A stretch of DNA of 64,000 nucleotides from Pseudomonas protegens CHA0 (lineage in GTDB: Bacteria; Pseudomonadota; Gammaproteobacteria; Pseudomonadales; Pseudomonadaceae). This document shows, piece after piece, positions 1-9,778 of this stretch. Every line of letters starts with the position of its first letter. Within the stretch, counting starts at the first letter, position 1. Where the stretch lies: NCBI RefSeq assembly GCF_000397205.1, contig NC_021237.1:5563501-5627500 (forward strand). The letters run 5' to 3'. The position numbers were made by a program, and so were the translations under genes. The notes below the pieces were generated by a model. It saw only the letters and a list, made by a program, of their open reading frames with translations. It made no database searches and had not been told where the DNA came from.

Positions 1-293
1 AGCGCCTTGCGCACTACATCCTTGGCCGGAAGCTGGTCTTCCTTGTTGGTCAAGCGCAGCAGGCCACCCTTGCCGTTGGCGGCAATGGAAGAAGCCTTGA
101 CGTTGATGCCGGCGTCGGTGAGCGCTTTGCTCGCACGATCCAGATCCGCCTGAGTAACCTGCAACGCGGTACTCGCGCCGCTGACCTGAATGGCCGGATC
201 ATCAGGGTATAGATTGGGAGCGGAATAAATAAAACCGATCGCCAGCACCGCCAGGATCAGTAGGTACTTCCACAGAGGATATTTGTTCAGCAT
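1..293 (-). CDS. secD: Protein translocase subunit SecD, N-terminal fragment (cut by window edge)
   Basis: The first ~97 codons of SecD, read leftwards and leaving the window at base 1. The start ATG is the complement of 291-293. It opens with MLNKYPLWKYLLILAVLAIG, the cytoplasmic tip and first transmembrane helix of SecD, followed by the periplasmic start with SAPNLYPDDPAIQVSG. SecD works with SecF and YajC on the SecYEG channel, using the proton motive force to help release exported proteins. It lies 62 bp downstream of yajC in the usual tgt-yajC-secD-secF order. The rest of the protein, including the other membrane helices, is outside the window. Confidence 0.93.
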   Translation of the reverse strand, partial: MLNKYPLWKYLLILAVLAIGFIYSAPNLYPDDPAIQVSGASTALQVTQADLDRASKALTDAGINVKASSIAANGKGGLLRLTNKEDQLPAKDVVRKA

Positions 294-355
294 CACGCCG
301 CCCGTTTATGACGCGGGGCGCCTTGCGCGCCCCGTCGATTGGTAAAAGATGAAAC

Positions 356-694
356 TTAGATCGCTTTCAGCGTGCCTTTTGGCAGCGTGGCAGCGATCGC
401 GCCCTTCTGGAACTTCAGTTCAACGGAGTCCGACACTTCCAGAACCACGAAGTCGTCGGTCACTTTGTTGATCTTGCCGGCAATACCGCCGGTGGTCACA
501 ACTTCGTCGCCTTTCTGCAGGCTACCCAGCAGGTTCTTCTGCTCTTTGGCGCGCTTGGCCTGTGGGCGCCAGATCATCAGATAGAAGATGGCCAGGAAGC
601 CGATCAGGAAAATCCACTCGAAACCAGTGCCGGCAGGACCGGCAGCGGCAGGTGCAGCGGCGTCCGCATACGCGGCAGGGATCAAAAAGCTCAT
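356..694 (-). CDS. yajC: Sec translocon accessory subunit YajC
   Basis: 112 aa, the normal length for YajC. An Ala/Pro-rich N-terminus is followed by one membrane helix (about residues 25-43, EWIFLIGFLAIFYLMIWRPQ) ending in the family hallmark RPQ. A small soluble domain follows with GDEVVTTGGIAGKI. YajC binds the SecD-SecF complex in the inner membrane. The start ATG is preceded by GGAG at a normal spacing. It sits between tgt and secD on the same strand. Confidence 0.95.
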   Translation of the reverse strand: MSFLIPAAYADAAAPAAAGPAGTGFEWIFLIGFLAIFYLMIWRPQAKRAKEQKNLLGSLQKGDEVVTTGGIAGKINKVTDDFVVLEVSDSVELKFQKGAIAATLPKGTLKAI

Positions 695-741
695 TTAACA
701 CTCCGATAATTTCAGAATTAGTGTCTTAACGTCTTTAGAAC

Positions 742-2936
<2,195 letters not shown>

Positions 2937-3002
2937 GATGGGGTTCGTCTAGCAGGGCCGGAAAGTTTAGCGGATTAAGCAAAAATTGACCATGAAAGCC
3001 GA

Positions 3003-3031
3003 TTGACCAACGGTAAGCGCCTCTCTATACT
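3003..3031 (+). promoter_or_regulatory. Sigma-70 promoter of tRNA-Leu
   Basis: TTGACC at 3003-3008 and TATACT at 3026-3031, separated by exactly 17 bp. The first tRNA base is 14 bp downstream of the -10 box, so transcription would start a few bases before the mature 5' end. The match and position make this a convincing strong promoter for the tRNA. Confidence 0.8.
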
Positions 3032-3044
3032 TCGCCGCCATTGA

Positions 3045-3129
3045 GCCCTGATGGCGGAATTGGTAGACGCGGCGGATTCAAAATCCGTTTTCGCAAGAAG
3101 TGGGAGTTCGAGTCTCCCTCGGGGCACCA
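3045..3129 (+). tRNA. tRNA-Leu (anticodon CAA)
   Basis: 85 nt with encoded CCA. The acceptor arm GCCCTGA pairs with TCGGGGC, one G-T pair included. The anticodon stem GCGGA/TCCGT closes a seven-base loop TTCAAAA, giving anticodon CAA for UUG codons. There is a long class II variable arm, and a T arm GGGAG-TTCGAGT-CTCCC. It stands alone, with its own promoter upstream and a terminator directly behind. Confidence 0.96.
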
Positions 3130-3135
3130 AACATG

Positions 3136-3167
3136 AAAAAGACCTTGAAATCCAAGGTCTTTTTTTT
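3136..3167 (+). terminator. Rho-independent terminator of tRNA-Leu
   Basis: Hairpin AAAGACCTTG / CAAGGTCTTT with a short loop followed by a run of T. It lies 6 bp after the tRNA CCA end. The A-run on the left arm means it could also act for minus-strand transcription arriving from the protease gene. Confidence 0.9.
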
Positions 3168-3229
3168 CGCCTGCAGAAAAGTGCCAGCACGACGCACACC
3201 TCCCGTTGCGGGCCTCTTTCCCGCCCTGC

Positions 3230-3898
3230 TCAGTCGTACAAGTCCTCCACGTAGTACTCGTAGTTGTCGGCATTCTCCACCGCGTCGCTCGGGCGGTTGG
3301 CTCCCAGGTTCTGCGATCCCGCCACGCCGTAGGCGCCGGGGATATCGGTGGTGTGGCCAATGGAGTGGGTCAGTTCATGCACCACGGTACCGGCCTGGGT
3401 ATCGAAACCCACGCGCGGCGGCAGGGCAAAGAATGCCGTGCAGAACCAGGCCTGCACGTCCCCGCGGGCGTTGACGTAGGTGGCGGCGATATCCCCGGGC
3501 GCGTCGCAAGGGTCATTCGGGTTGACCCGGCAATAGGCCGTCAGGGTGTTGCCACTGTTGAGCTTGAAACGCACCCCGTCGAGCACTGCACGCACCCGCT
3601 GGTAGCGATCCTGGCTGAAGGTACCGAACCAGGTCCGGTAGGCCAGGTCCTGATTGCGGCGAAAGGTCGCTTCATTGTTGTTGACCTGGTTGTAGGCATT
3701 GGTCGACCAGGTAGTAGCGACGGCCACGGCATTGCTCACCGCGGTACGGTCAGCCTGGGTGGCACAGGAGCCGTCAAACGCCACGTTGATGGCGAGCGCC
3801 GATTGCGCCAGCGCACCCAGGCCCAGTAGCAGCAACAGATTTTGCCAGCGACGCGCCAGACGACGGCGGCTTGAATGAACAACGGTATCAGTATCCAT
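3230..3898 (-). CDS. Secreted M35 (aspzincin) metalloendopeptidase, Lys-specific-like
   Basis: 222 aa from the ATG at 3896-3898, which has GGAAGG 9 bases upstream; the in-frame ATG 9 bp earlier lies right against that site and is less likely. A basic N-terminus and hydrophobic stretch (LLLLLGLGALAQSALA) form a signal peptide ending around residue 33. The zinc site VVHELTHSIGHTTD supplies HExxH plus the downstream Asp ligand typical of the aspzincin clan, and the C-terminus carries NADNYEYYVED, as in fungal peptidyl-Lys metallopeptidases. Predicted to be an exported zinc protease. No partner gene is adjacent. Confidence 0.82.
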   Translation of the reverse strand: MDTDTVVHSSRRRLARRWQNLLLLLGLGALAQSALAINVAFDGSCATQADRTAVSNAVAVATTWSTNAYNQVNNNEATFRRNQDLAYRTWFGTFSQDRYQRVRAVLDGVRFKLNSGNTLTAYCRVNPNDPCDAPGDIAATYVNARGDVQAWFCTAFFALPPRVGFDTQAGTVVHELTHSIGHTTDIPGAYGVAGSQNLGANRPSDAVENADNYEYYVEDLYD

Positions 3899-4141
3899 AT
3901 TCAGCATCCTTCCATGCAGGTTCCGAGGAATGTCGCTCCCCCTGCCAGGGGCGACACTCGCATTGGATTCCCGAGGCTCGCGGTGCATCAGCAGGAATTG
4001 CTTCCGTAGCCGGCGCCAGGGCCCCGCGCGCCTGATACAAGCATCTCTCGGGCACATCCTTGATGGAGGTCAAAGAGCCGACGTTTGAGGGCCATACACT
4101 TGTAAGTGAACATTTGAACGAGACGCACAGGCCCTCCTTAT

Positions 4142-5221
4142 ATGAGTGAAGAATCCACCCTCCGCACCCAGCCCAAAGCCTTGCCGGAAGCCAGCTCCGC
4201 CAGCCCTGCCAAGAGCACCCCGCGCAAACCCGCAACGCCGCGCCCGCGTCGCCCACGCACAGCGAGCAAGGCTGCACCGGTGAAAGCCGCCGAGGCCGAA
4301 ATCAGCGCCATCAGCCAGAAGCCCATGGCCCTGCAGGTGGCCAGCGCGCCGCGCGGCTCCAACGAAGACAGCGTGTCCGCTGCGCTGCCGGGCAATTATC
4401 CGTACCGCAACCGCATGCGCCGCGCCGAGTACGAAAAGGCCAAGAACGAACTGCAGATCGAACTGCTCAAGGTGCAAAGCTGGGTCAAGGAAACCGGGCA
4501 GCGCATCGTGGTGCTGTTCGAAGGCCGTGACGCTGCTGGCAAGGGCGGCACCATCAAGCGCTTCATGGAACACCTCAACCCCCGCGGCGCGCGGATCGTG
4601 GCCCTGGAAAAGCCCTCGGAACAGGAAAAGGGCCAGTGGTACTTCCAGCGCTATATCCAGCACCTGCCCACCGCCGGGGAAATGGTCTTCTTCGACCGCT
4701 CCTGGTACAACCGCGCCGGGGTGGAACGGGTGATGGAGTTCTGCTCGCCCCTGCAATACCTGGAGTTCATGCGCCAGACCCCGGAGCTGGAGCGCATGCT
4801 GTGCAACAGCGGCATCCTGATGTTCAAGTTCTGGTTCTCGGTGAACCGCGAAGAACAGCTGCGCCGCTTCATCTCCCGTCGGGACGACCCGCTCAAGCAC
4901 TGGAAGCTCTCGCCCATCGACATCAAGTCCCTGGACAAGTGGGACGAGTACACCGCCGCCAAACAGGCGATGTTCTTCCACACCGACACCGCCGATGCCC
5001 CTTGGACGGTGATCAAGTCCGATGACAAGAAGCGCGCGCGAATCAACTGTATCCGCCACTTCCTGCACGAGCTGGACTACCCGGGCAAGGACCTGAAAGT
5101 CGCCCACGCCCCGGACCCATTGCTGGTGGGCCGCGCCTCGCGGGTACTGGAAGAGGATGAAGGCACCCAGGCCCAGGCTGCGACAGATCCGCGAGCCACG
5201 CGCCTGGCCTTGTCGGCCTGA
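4142..5221 (+). CDS. ppk2: Polyphosphate kinase 2 (PPK2 family)
   Basis: 359 aa. The PPK2 core starts near residue 85. Walker A is FEGRDAAGKGG at about residues 126-136, and the Walker B/lid region is FFDRSWYNRAGVERVM at about 184-199. PPK2 enzymes move phosphate between polyphosphate and nucleotides, usually making GTP or ATP from NDP. The first ~75 residues are a low-complexity Ala/Pro/Lys/Arg tail (TPRKPATPRPRRPRTASKAA) absent from minimal PPK2s. No clear Shine-Dalgarno sequence precedes the ATG. It is monocistronic, with a terminator on the far side belonging to the opposite strand. Confidence 0.93.
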   Translation: MSEESTLRTQPKALPEASSASPAKSTPRKPATPRPRRPRTASKAAPVKAAEAEISAISQKPMALQVASAPRGSNEDSVSAALPGNYPYRNRMRRAEYEKAKNELQIELLKVQSWVKETGQRIVVLFEGRDAAGKGGTIKRFMEHLNPRGARIVALEKPSEQEKGQWYFQRYIQHLPTAGEMVFFDRSWYNRAGVERVMEFCSPLQYLEFMRQTPELERMLCNSGILMFKFWFSVNREEQLRRFISRRDDPLKHWKLSPIDIKSLDKWDEYTAAKQAMFFHTDTADAPWTVIKSDDKKRARINCIRHFLHELDYPGKDLKVAHAPDPLLVGRASRVLEEDEGTQAQAATDPRATRLALSA

Positions 5222-5230
5222 ATTCCGGGC

Positions 5231-5267
5231 AAAAAAACTGCGCGCAGACAGGCGGGTCTGTGCGCAG
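5231..5267 (-). terminator. Rho-independent terminator for the EamA gene unit
   Basis: Twelve-base arms CTGCGCGCAGAC and GTCTGTGCGCAG (one G-T pair) around a 6-base loop. On the minus strand the hairpin is followed by a T7 run (the A7 at 5231-5237). It lies 50 bp beyond the stop of the exporter gene, closing the minus-strand cluster. Confidence 0.82.
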
Positions 5268-5316
5268 CAAAAGTCGAGCGGATCTATGAATCAGAGCACT
5301 GGATCAGCTCGAGGCC

Positions 5317-6222
5317 TCAGGCAGCCTCGGTCACCGGCGTCACCTTCTCCGGTGGTTTGATAGAGCCGATGTACACCGCAAAGATGGTCAGCAGCGCACC
5401 CGCGATCTGCAGCGCCGAGCTGGCCTTGCCGAGAAACGCCACATCGACGAAGTAGGTGATCACCGGCTCCAGCAGCAGGATCAGCCCCGCCAGGCCCAGG
5501 CTGATGGCACCGATGGAGCGGTTGACCAGCAACCAGCCCACGAATTGCACCATCACCCCATAGATGATCAGCATCACCAGGGTCTGCCCATCGACGATGG
5601 CCAGGCTTTCCCCCATGGCCAGGGCATACACCAGCAGCACCAGCGCGGCCCACAGGCTCAGGTTGAGCATCTGTGCGATCTTGTCGCCCCCACCGTCAGG
5701 CAACTGCGTGTTGACCTTGAGGAAATACACGCAAATGGCGTAGGCCAGGCCCGAGAGCACGCCATAGACCACACCCTTGATGCCCACTGCACTGGTCATT
5801 TCCGGCAGCAGCAACAGGTACAGGCCGATAAACGCCAGGGTGATGGAGATCAGGAAGTAGATCGACGGCTTCTCCTTGAGCAGGTACAGCCCCAGCAGGG
5901 TCATGAAGAACACCTGGCAGTTGGTCAGGATCGAGCCGATGCCCGGGCCGACGATGTAGATGCTCTGGTGCCAGAGCACCAGGTCGATGGCCAGGAACAC
6001 CCCGGCCAGGGCCGTGTACAGCTGCGCCTTGGCGCTCTTGAGCAGCACCGGGATGCGCCGCACCTTGAGCAGCAGGAAGAACAGGATCGAGGCGAACAGC
6101 ATGCGGTAGAACCCGGCCCCACCGGCGCCGATGTGGGCAAAGGCCACGGCCAGCGCCGACAGGCTGAGCATCAAGCCACCAATGGTCAGCTCGATGATGG
6201 CGCGGTTGGTATTAGTCGACAT
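5317..6222 (-). CDS. EamA/DMT-superfamily inner-membrane exporter
   Basis: 301 aa with about ten hydrophobic helices in two EamA repeats, e.g. the repeat containing LVLWHQSIYIVGPGIGSILTNCQVFF. The start at 6220-6222 (MSTNTNRAII) has GGAG six bases upstream, and the gene overlaps the aminotransferase end by 11 bp, so it is the last cistron of the same unit. DMT carriers of this kind export amino acids and related small metabolites. In this setting it is the obvious candidate to export the product of the N-hydroxylase and aminotransferase. Substrate not known. Confidence 0.85.
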   Translation of the reverse strand: MSTNTNRAIIELTIGGLMLSLSALAVAFAHIGAGGAGFYRMLFASILFFLLLKVRRIPVLLKSAKAQLYTALAGVFLAIDLVLWHQSIYIVGPGIGSILTNCQVFFMTLLGLYLLKEKPSIYFLISITLAFIGLYLLLLPEMTSAVGIKGVVYGVLSGLAYAICVYFLKVNTQLPDGGGDKIAQMLNLSLWAALVLLVYALAMGESLAIVDGQTLVMLIIYGVMVQFVGWLLVNRSIGAISLGLAGLILLLEPVITYFVDVAFLGKASSALQIAGALLTIFAVYIGSIKPPEKVTPVTEAA

Positions 6223-7549
6223 GCGCGACTCCATTAATGAAGACCAGAGGATCGACGTCCTGGTCCGGGTCACTTAACTTGCCCTGCTCCAGCACCTGTT
6301 GCATGGCGTCGAAAATGCTCGCCAGGCCGGCCTGCAGCGTTTCGCTGCTGATGGTCAGCGCCGGCATCAGCTTGAGTACCTGGTCCACCGGACCGCAGCG
6401 CTCGATGATCAGGCGGCGGGCGAAGCAGGCACGCATCACCGCGGCGGCCAGGGCCGGGTCGTGGAACTCGATGCCGTAGAACAGCCCGCGTCCGCGCACA
6501 TCCTTGATATGCCCGGCGAAGCGTTCGGTCACCTCAGCCAGCCACTCCTTGAGCTGTGCTTCGTTGGCCTGGATGTGCTTGACCAGGCGGTCGTCGCTCC
6601 AGAACTCCTGCACGGTCTTGGTGGCGGCGACAAAGGCCAGGGTGTTGCCGCGGAAAGTGCCGTTGTCCTCGCCAGGGGACCATTGGTCCAGTTCCGGGCG
6701 ATGCAGCAGCAGGGCGAACGGCAAGCCGTAGCCGCTGAGGGACTTGGACAGGCACACCATGTCCGGGGTGATGCCCGAGGGCTCGAAGCTGAAGAAGGTC
6801 CCGGTGCGGCCGCAGCCGGCCTGGATGTCGTCGACGATCAGCAGGATGCCGTGCTCGGCGGTCAGCTGGCGCAGGCGCTGGAGAAACTCTGCCGAAGCCA
6901 CGTTGATCCCGCCTTCGCCCTGGATGGTTTCCAGGATCACCGCTGCCGGCAGGTCCATGCCGGAACTGTTGTCCTTGACCAGGCGCTCGAAGTAGGCGAT
7001 GGAATCCAGGCCTTCCAGGTAACCGTCGAACGGCATGCGGAACACATAGGGATCCACCCCTGGCTGGCGGTTGTCACGGTTGCCGGTCAGCCCCAGGGAG
7101 GTGTTGGACATGCCGTGGAAGCCGTTGGTGAAGGCCACGATGTGCCGGCGCCCGGTGACCTTGCGCGCCAGTTTGACCGCCGACTCCACCACACTGGTGC
7201 CGGTGGGCGAGGTGAACTGCATTTTGTAGGGCAGGGCCCGGGGCGCCAGGATGATCTTGCGGAAGTTGTAGATGAACTCCTGCTTGGCCCGGCTGTGCAT
7301 GTCCAGGGCGGCCTGGATGCCGTCCCGTTGCAGGTAGTCGATCACCGCGGCCTTCACCGCCTTGGGGTTGTGGCCATAGTTCACGGACCCGGCACAGCTC
7401 AGGAAGTCGATATAGGCCTGGCCTTTCAGGTCATACAGATGACTGCCCTGGGCCTGGTCGAAGACCACCGGAAAGCTGCGGCAGTAACTGCGCGCCGAAG
7501 ACTCCACATCCGCAAATACGCCCAACTCATCCATTTCTGAAATATCCAT
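6212..7549 (-). CDS. Diaminobutyrate-2-oxoglutarate-type class III aminotransferase (EctB/PvdH-like)
   Basis: 445 aa. PLP-dependent subgroup II aminotransferase. GTSVVESAVKLAR binds PLP phosphate, VDDIQAGCGRTG carries the PLP-contacting Asp, and LSKSLSGYGLPFAL carries the Schiff-base Lys. The block GEDNGTFRGNTLAFV is very like EctB and PvdH, which make L-2,4-diaminobutyrate from aspartate semialdehyde with glutamate. Sits 50 bp after the N-hydroxylase and overlaps the exporter. Diaminobutyrate is inferred as the product; another omega-amino acid is possible. Confidence 0.85.
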   Translation of the reverse strand: MDISEMDELGVFADVESSARSYCRSFPVVFDQAQGSHLYDLKGQAYIDFLSCAGSVNYGHNPKAVKAAVIDYLQRDGIQAALDMHSRAKQEFIYNFRKIILAPRALPYKMQFTSPTGTSVVESAVKLARKVTGRRHIVAFTNGFHGMSNTSLGLTGNRDNRQPGVDPYVFRMPFDGYLEGLDSIAYFERLVKDNSSGMDLPAAVILETIQGEGGINVASAEFLQRLRQLTAEHGILLIVDDIQAGCGRTGTFFSFEPSGITPDMVCLSKSLSGYGLPFALLLHRPELDQWSPGEDNGTFRGNTLAFVAATKTVQEFWSDDRLVKHIQANEAQLKEWLAEVTERFAGHIKDVRGRGLFYGIEFHDPALAAAVMRACFARRLIIERCGPVDQVLKLMPALTISSETLQAGLASIFDAMQQVLEQGKLSDPDQDVDPLVFINGVAHVD

Positions 7550-7599
7550 TGCTGCCTGCTCACATAAAGGGGTCGAGGTTCAGGATTCGATGCAGCGGC

Positions 7600-8943
7600 T
7601 CAAGCGATCTTTTCTGCAGCCTGGGCCAGGCCCAGTTGCTGGTTCAGCGAGTTGAAAATGTCCCGCGAGCGCAGCGACAGCAGGCTGAAGGAGCCGGCAT
7701 CGCCATAGCCGTGGGAGGATTCGCACAGACCATTGAGGTACAACGCGGGCAGATGGCTGCCCTTGGCTGCGGCCAGGCTGTAGTCGCGCCCGATGCGGAT
7801 CACGCCCTGAGCGTCGCTCTCCAGGTGTTCGGCCAGGTCCTTGAGGATCGCCGGGTAGCGTTCTTCCTGGGGGCCGGTGCCGAGGTTGCGAAAACCCGTG
7901 GCCAGGACGATCGCGTCCAGCCCGCCCAGCTCCTCGATGGCGTGGGTGCTGCTGTTGCGCAGCGACAGGCTGTAGCCCTCGCCGTCCGGCGTGCAGCCCT
8001 GGATCTCGCTGAGCCCCTTGATGATCACGCGCTCGCGGCCCTGCAGCTTGTCCTCATACATGCCCACGTAGAGTTCCTTGATTACGTCAGCATCGGCAGC
8101 GGAATAGTTGGTGTAGTGCAGGTGGCGGTTGATGTTCTTCTTCGCCTCGGCGGAGCTGTTGTAGTACTGGTCGACGAAGGACGGGAAGTACACGTGCTCG
8201 CTGAACTGGCTGGTGTCCTTGAGGCGGAAGCCGTAGCCGCGCTGCACGCTGACGATTTCCAGGTTCGGGTAGGTGTGGCGCAGGTGCAGGATGATTTCGA
8301 TGGCGCTCTGGCTGCCGCCGACCACCGCCACGCGCTTGAGCTCACCCTTCTGCGCCAGGCTGGCCAGGCGCCCCAGGTACTGGGTCAGGTGGAACACCCG
8401 GTCCGCCGCGGCGTTGGCGAACACCTGCGGAATCACCGGGGTGCGGCCCGGGGCCAGGACCACGGAGCGCGCCTGATACTGCACGCCGGCCTGGGTGGTG
8501 ATGGTGTAGAGGTTGCTGGCCGGGTCGACCTGGATCTGGCTCACGCTCTGGTTGTAGGCCACGTCCCGGGCGAAAAAGCCGGCAACCCAGCGTACGTACT
8601 CGGCGAACTCGCTGCGCAGGGGGAACTCCAGGCCCAGGTTCAGGTGTTCGAACAGGCGGTCGTTCTCGAACAGGAAGTTGGTGAAGGTGTAGCGGCTGCG
8701 CGGGTTGCGCGGCGTTACCAGATCACGGCTCGGGTGGTTCTGGATATCGCTGCCGGAGAGCATCATCTCCGGCTGCCATTGAGTGCTCGCGTGACGCTCG
8801 AGAAACAGCCGGGTGCCGGCAAATTCCATCTCTTCCATGGCGATGGCCAGGGCGATGTTCGCCGGGCCAAAACCGATGCCGATCACGTCGTAAACTTGCC
8901 CTTCACGGCCAACATCCTTGGCAGTCACTTTATGAACACTCAT
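7600..8943 (-). CDS. FAD/NADPH-dependent L-lysine/L-ornithine N-monooxygenase family protein
   Basis: 447 aa, close to PvdA/IucD length. The ATG at 8941-8943 has an AGGAAGGGG site five bases away. FAD-binding GIGFGPANIALA lies near the N-terminus, the NADPH motif VVGGSQSAIEI in the middle, and DAIVLATGFR near the C-terminus. Such flavoenzymes hydroxylate the terminal amine of a diamino acid, giving a hydroxylamine. No acyl- or formyltransferase or NRPS follows, so this is not an ordinary hydroxamate siderophore locus. With a diaminobutyrate-type aminotransferase as next gene, diaminobutyrate itself is a plausible substrate. Confidence 0.88.
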   Translation of the reverse strand: MSVHKVTAKDVGREGQVYDVIGIGFGPANIALAIAMEEMEFAGTRLFLERHASTQWQPEMMLSGSDIQNHPSRDLVTPRNPRSRYTFTNFLFENDRLFEHLNLGLEFPLRSEFAEYVRWVAGFFARDVAYNQSVSQIQVDPASNLYTITTQAGVQYQARSVVLAPGRTPVIPQVFANAAADRVFHLTQYLGRLASLAQKGELKRVAVVGGSQSAIEIILHLRHTYPNLEIVSVQRGYGFRLKDTSQFSEHVYFPSFVDQYYNSSAEAKKNINRHLHYTNYSAADADVIKELYVGMYEDKLQGRERVIIKGLSEIQGCTPDGEGYSLSLRNSSTHAIEELGGLDAIVLATGFRNLGTGPQEERYPAILKDLAEHLESDAQGVIRIGRDYSLAAAKGSHLPALYLNGLCESSHGYGDAGSFSLLSLRSRDIFNSLNQQLGLAQAAEKIA

Positions 8944-8981
8944 AAATTCCCCTTCCTGCAACAAAAGTCAGACTCGAAAAA

Positions 8982-9009
8982 GCAGAAAAAACACCAGGGT
9001 CTTTTCTGC
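8982..9009 (-). terminator. Possible weak terminator/attenuator hairpin between GST and N-hydroxylase genes
   Basis: GCAGAAAA and TTTTCTGC arms around a 12-base loop, followed on the minus strand by CTTTTTC. It is AT-rich and thus weak. It falls in the 127-bp gap ahead of the N-hydroxylase ribosome-binding site, where it could reduce read-through from the GST gene. Confidence 0.4.
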
Positions 9010-9070
9010 CTTCCGTCAAATAGCCATTAATTTTTAGTTAGCGTTATTCGTTATAACTAGTTCGGCTTTT

Positions 9071-9694
9071 TCAAACTTCTTCCGCAGCCAACTTCAGCCA
9101 CTTTTGTACTGGCGGGTAGGCCAGAACTTGTTCGACATAAGCCTGAAGTTGTGCCGGCACCGCCACGCCATAACGACGGAAGCGGAACACCACCGGTACG
9201 AACATGGCATCGACGATGCCGAAGTCGCCGCACAGGAACTGCTTGGAGCCGCTGGCGTGGCGCAGGTTGGTCCAGATGTCGAAGATCCGCTGGATCTCTT
9301 CCTGGGTGTCGGCGGTCAGCGGCTCGGGGGTATCGCCGGTGTTCAGGCCGAAGGACATCTGGGTACGCAGGTTGACAAACCCGGAGTGCATTTCCGCCGC
9401 GGCAGCGCGGGCCTGGGCCTTGACCAGCGGGTCCTGGGGCCACAGGTTGGCCGCCGGATAGGCACCGGCAACGTACTCGCAGATGGCCAGGCTGTCGTTG
9501 ATCACCACCTTGTCCAGCAGCAGTGCCGGCACCTTGCCCGAGGGCGAATAGCGCAGGATCTGCTGGCGGGTGTCATCCTGTTCCAGCTTGACCTGAAGGG
9601 TCTCGAAGGAGACGTCTGCCGTTACAAGAACCAGCCATGCACGAAATGACCATGAAGACTTTTTGTAATCCCCAATAACTAGTTTTGTAGGCAT
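9071..9694 (-). CDS. Glutathione S-transferase family protein
   Basis: 207 aa. Thioredoxin-fold N-terminal half (KLVIGDYKKSSWSFRAWLVL, with SPSGKVPALLLD and INDSLAICEYV, the glutathione-binding signature) and an all-helical C-terminal half. The start at 9692-9694 is chosen because AGGGG lies five bases upstream. It is the first gene of the minus-strand unit and faces the AraC gene. It may conjugate or isomerise a reactive intermediate of the pathway, or protect against it; the family alone does not tell. Confidence 0.85.
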   Translation of the reverse strand: MPTKLVIGDYKKSSWSFRAWLVLVTADVSFETLQVKLEQDDTRQQILRYSPSGKVPALLLDKVVINDSLAICEYVAGAYPAANLWPQDPLVKAQARAAAAEMHSGFVNLRTQMSFGLNTGDTPEPLTADTQEEIQRIFDIWTNLRHASGSKQFLCGDFGIVDAMFVPVVFRFRRYGVAVPAQLQAYVEQVLAYPPVQKWLKLAAEEV

Positions 9695-9778
9695 CACTTC
9701 CCCTAGCTCGCGTTGTGAAATGGGTGCTAAATTTAGCGGCCCTCTTTTCCAACGTATTGCACAAAACTGGACAAACTC
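9695..9778. promoter_or_regulatory. Divergent promoter region between GST unit and araC-type gene
   Basis: 84 bp shared by the leftward GST unit and the rightward AraC-family regulator, the only place where the regulator could control both directions. It is AT-richer than the flanks. I could not pick out a convincing pair of direct-repeat operator half-sites or promoter boxes. Confidence 0.5.

Noticed and set aside
3045..3898. Integrated element at tRNA-Leu
   Set aside because: No integrase, no direct repeat of the tRNA 3' end and no base composition break next to it.
5317..8943. Pyoverdine-type siderophore synthesis locus
   Set aside because: No NRPS, formyl/acyl transferase, TonB receptor or Fur box in or near the unit; only the first steps look similar.
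9053..9686. Two copies of ATAACTAGTT near the GST gene as AraC operators
   Set aside because: One copy lies inside the GST coding start and the other after its stop; spacing and position do not fit an operator pair, so chance is likely.
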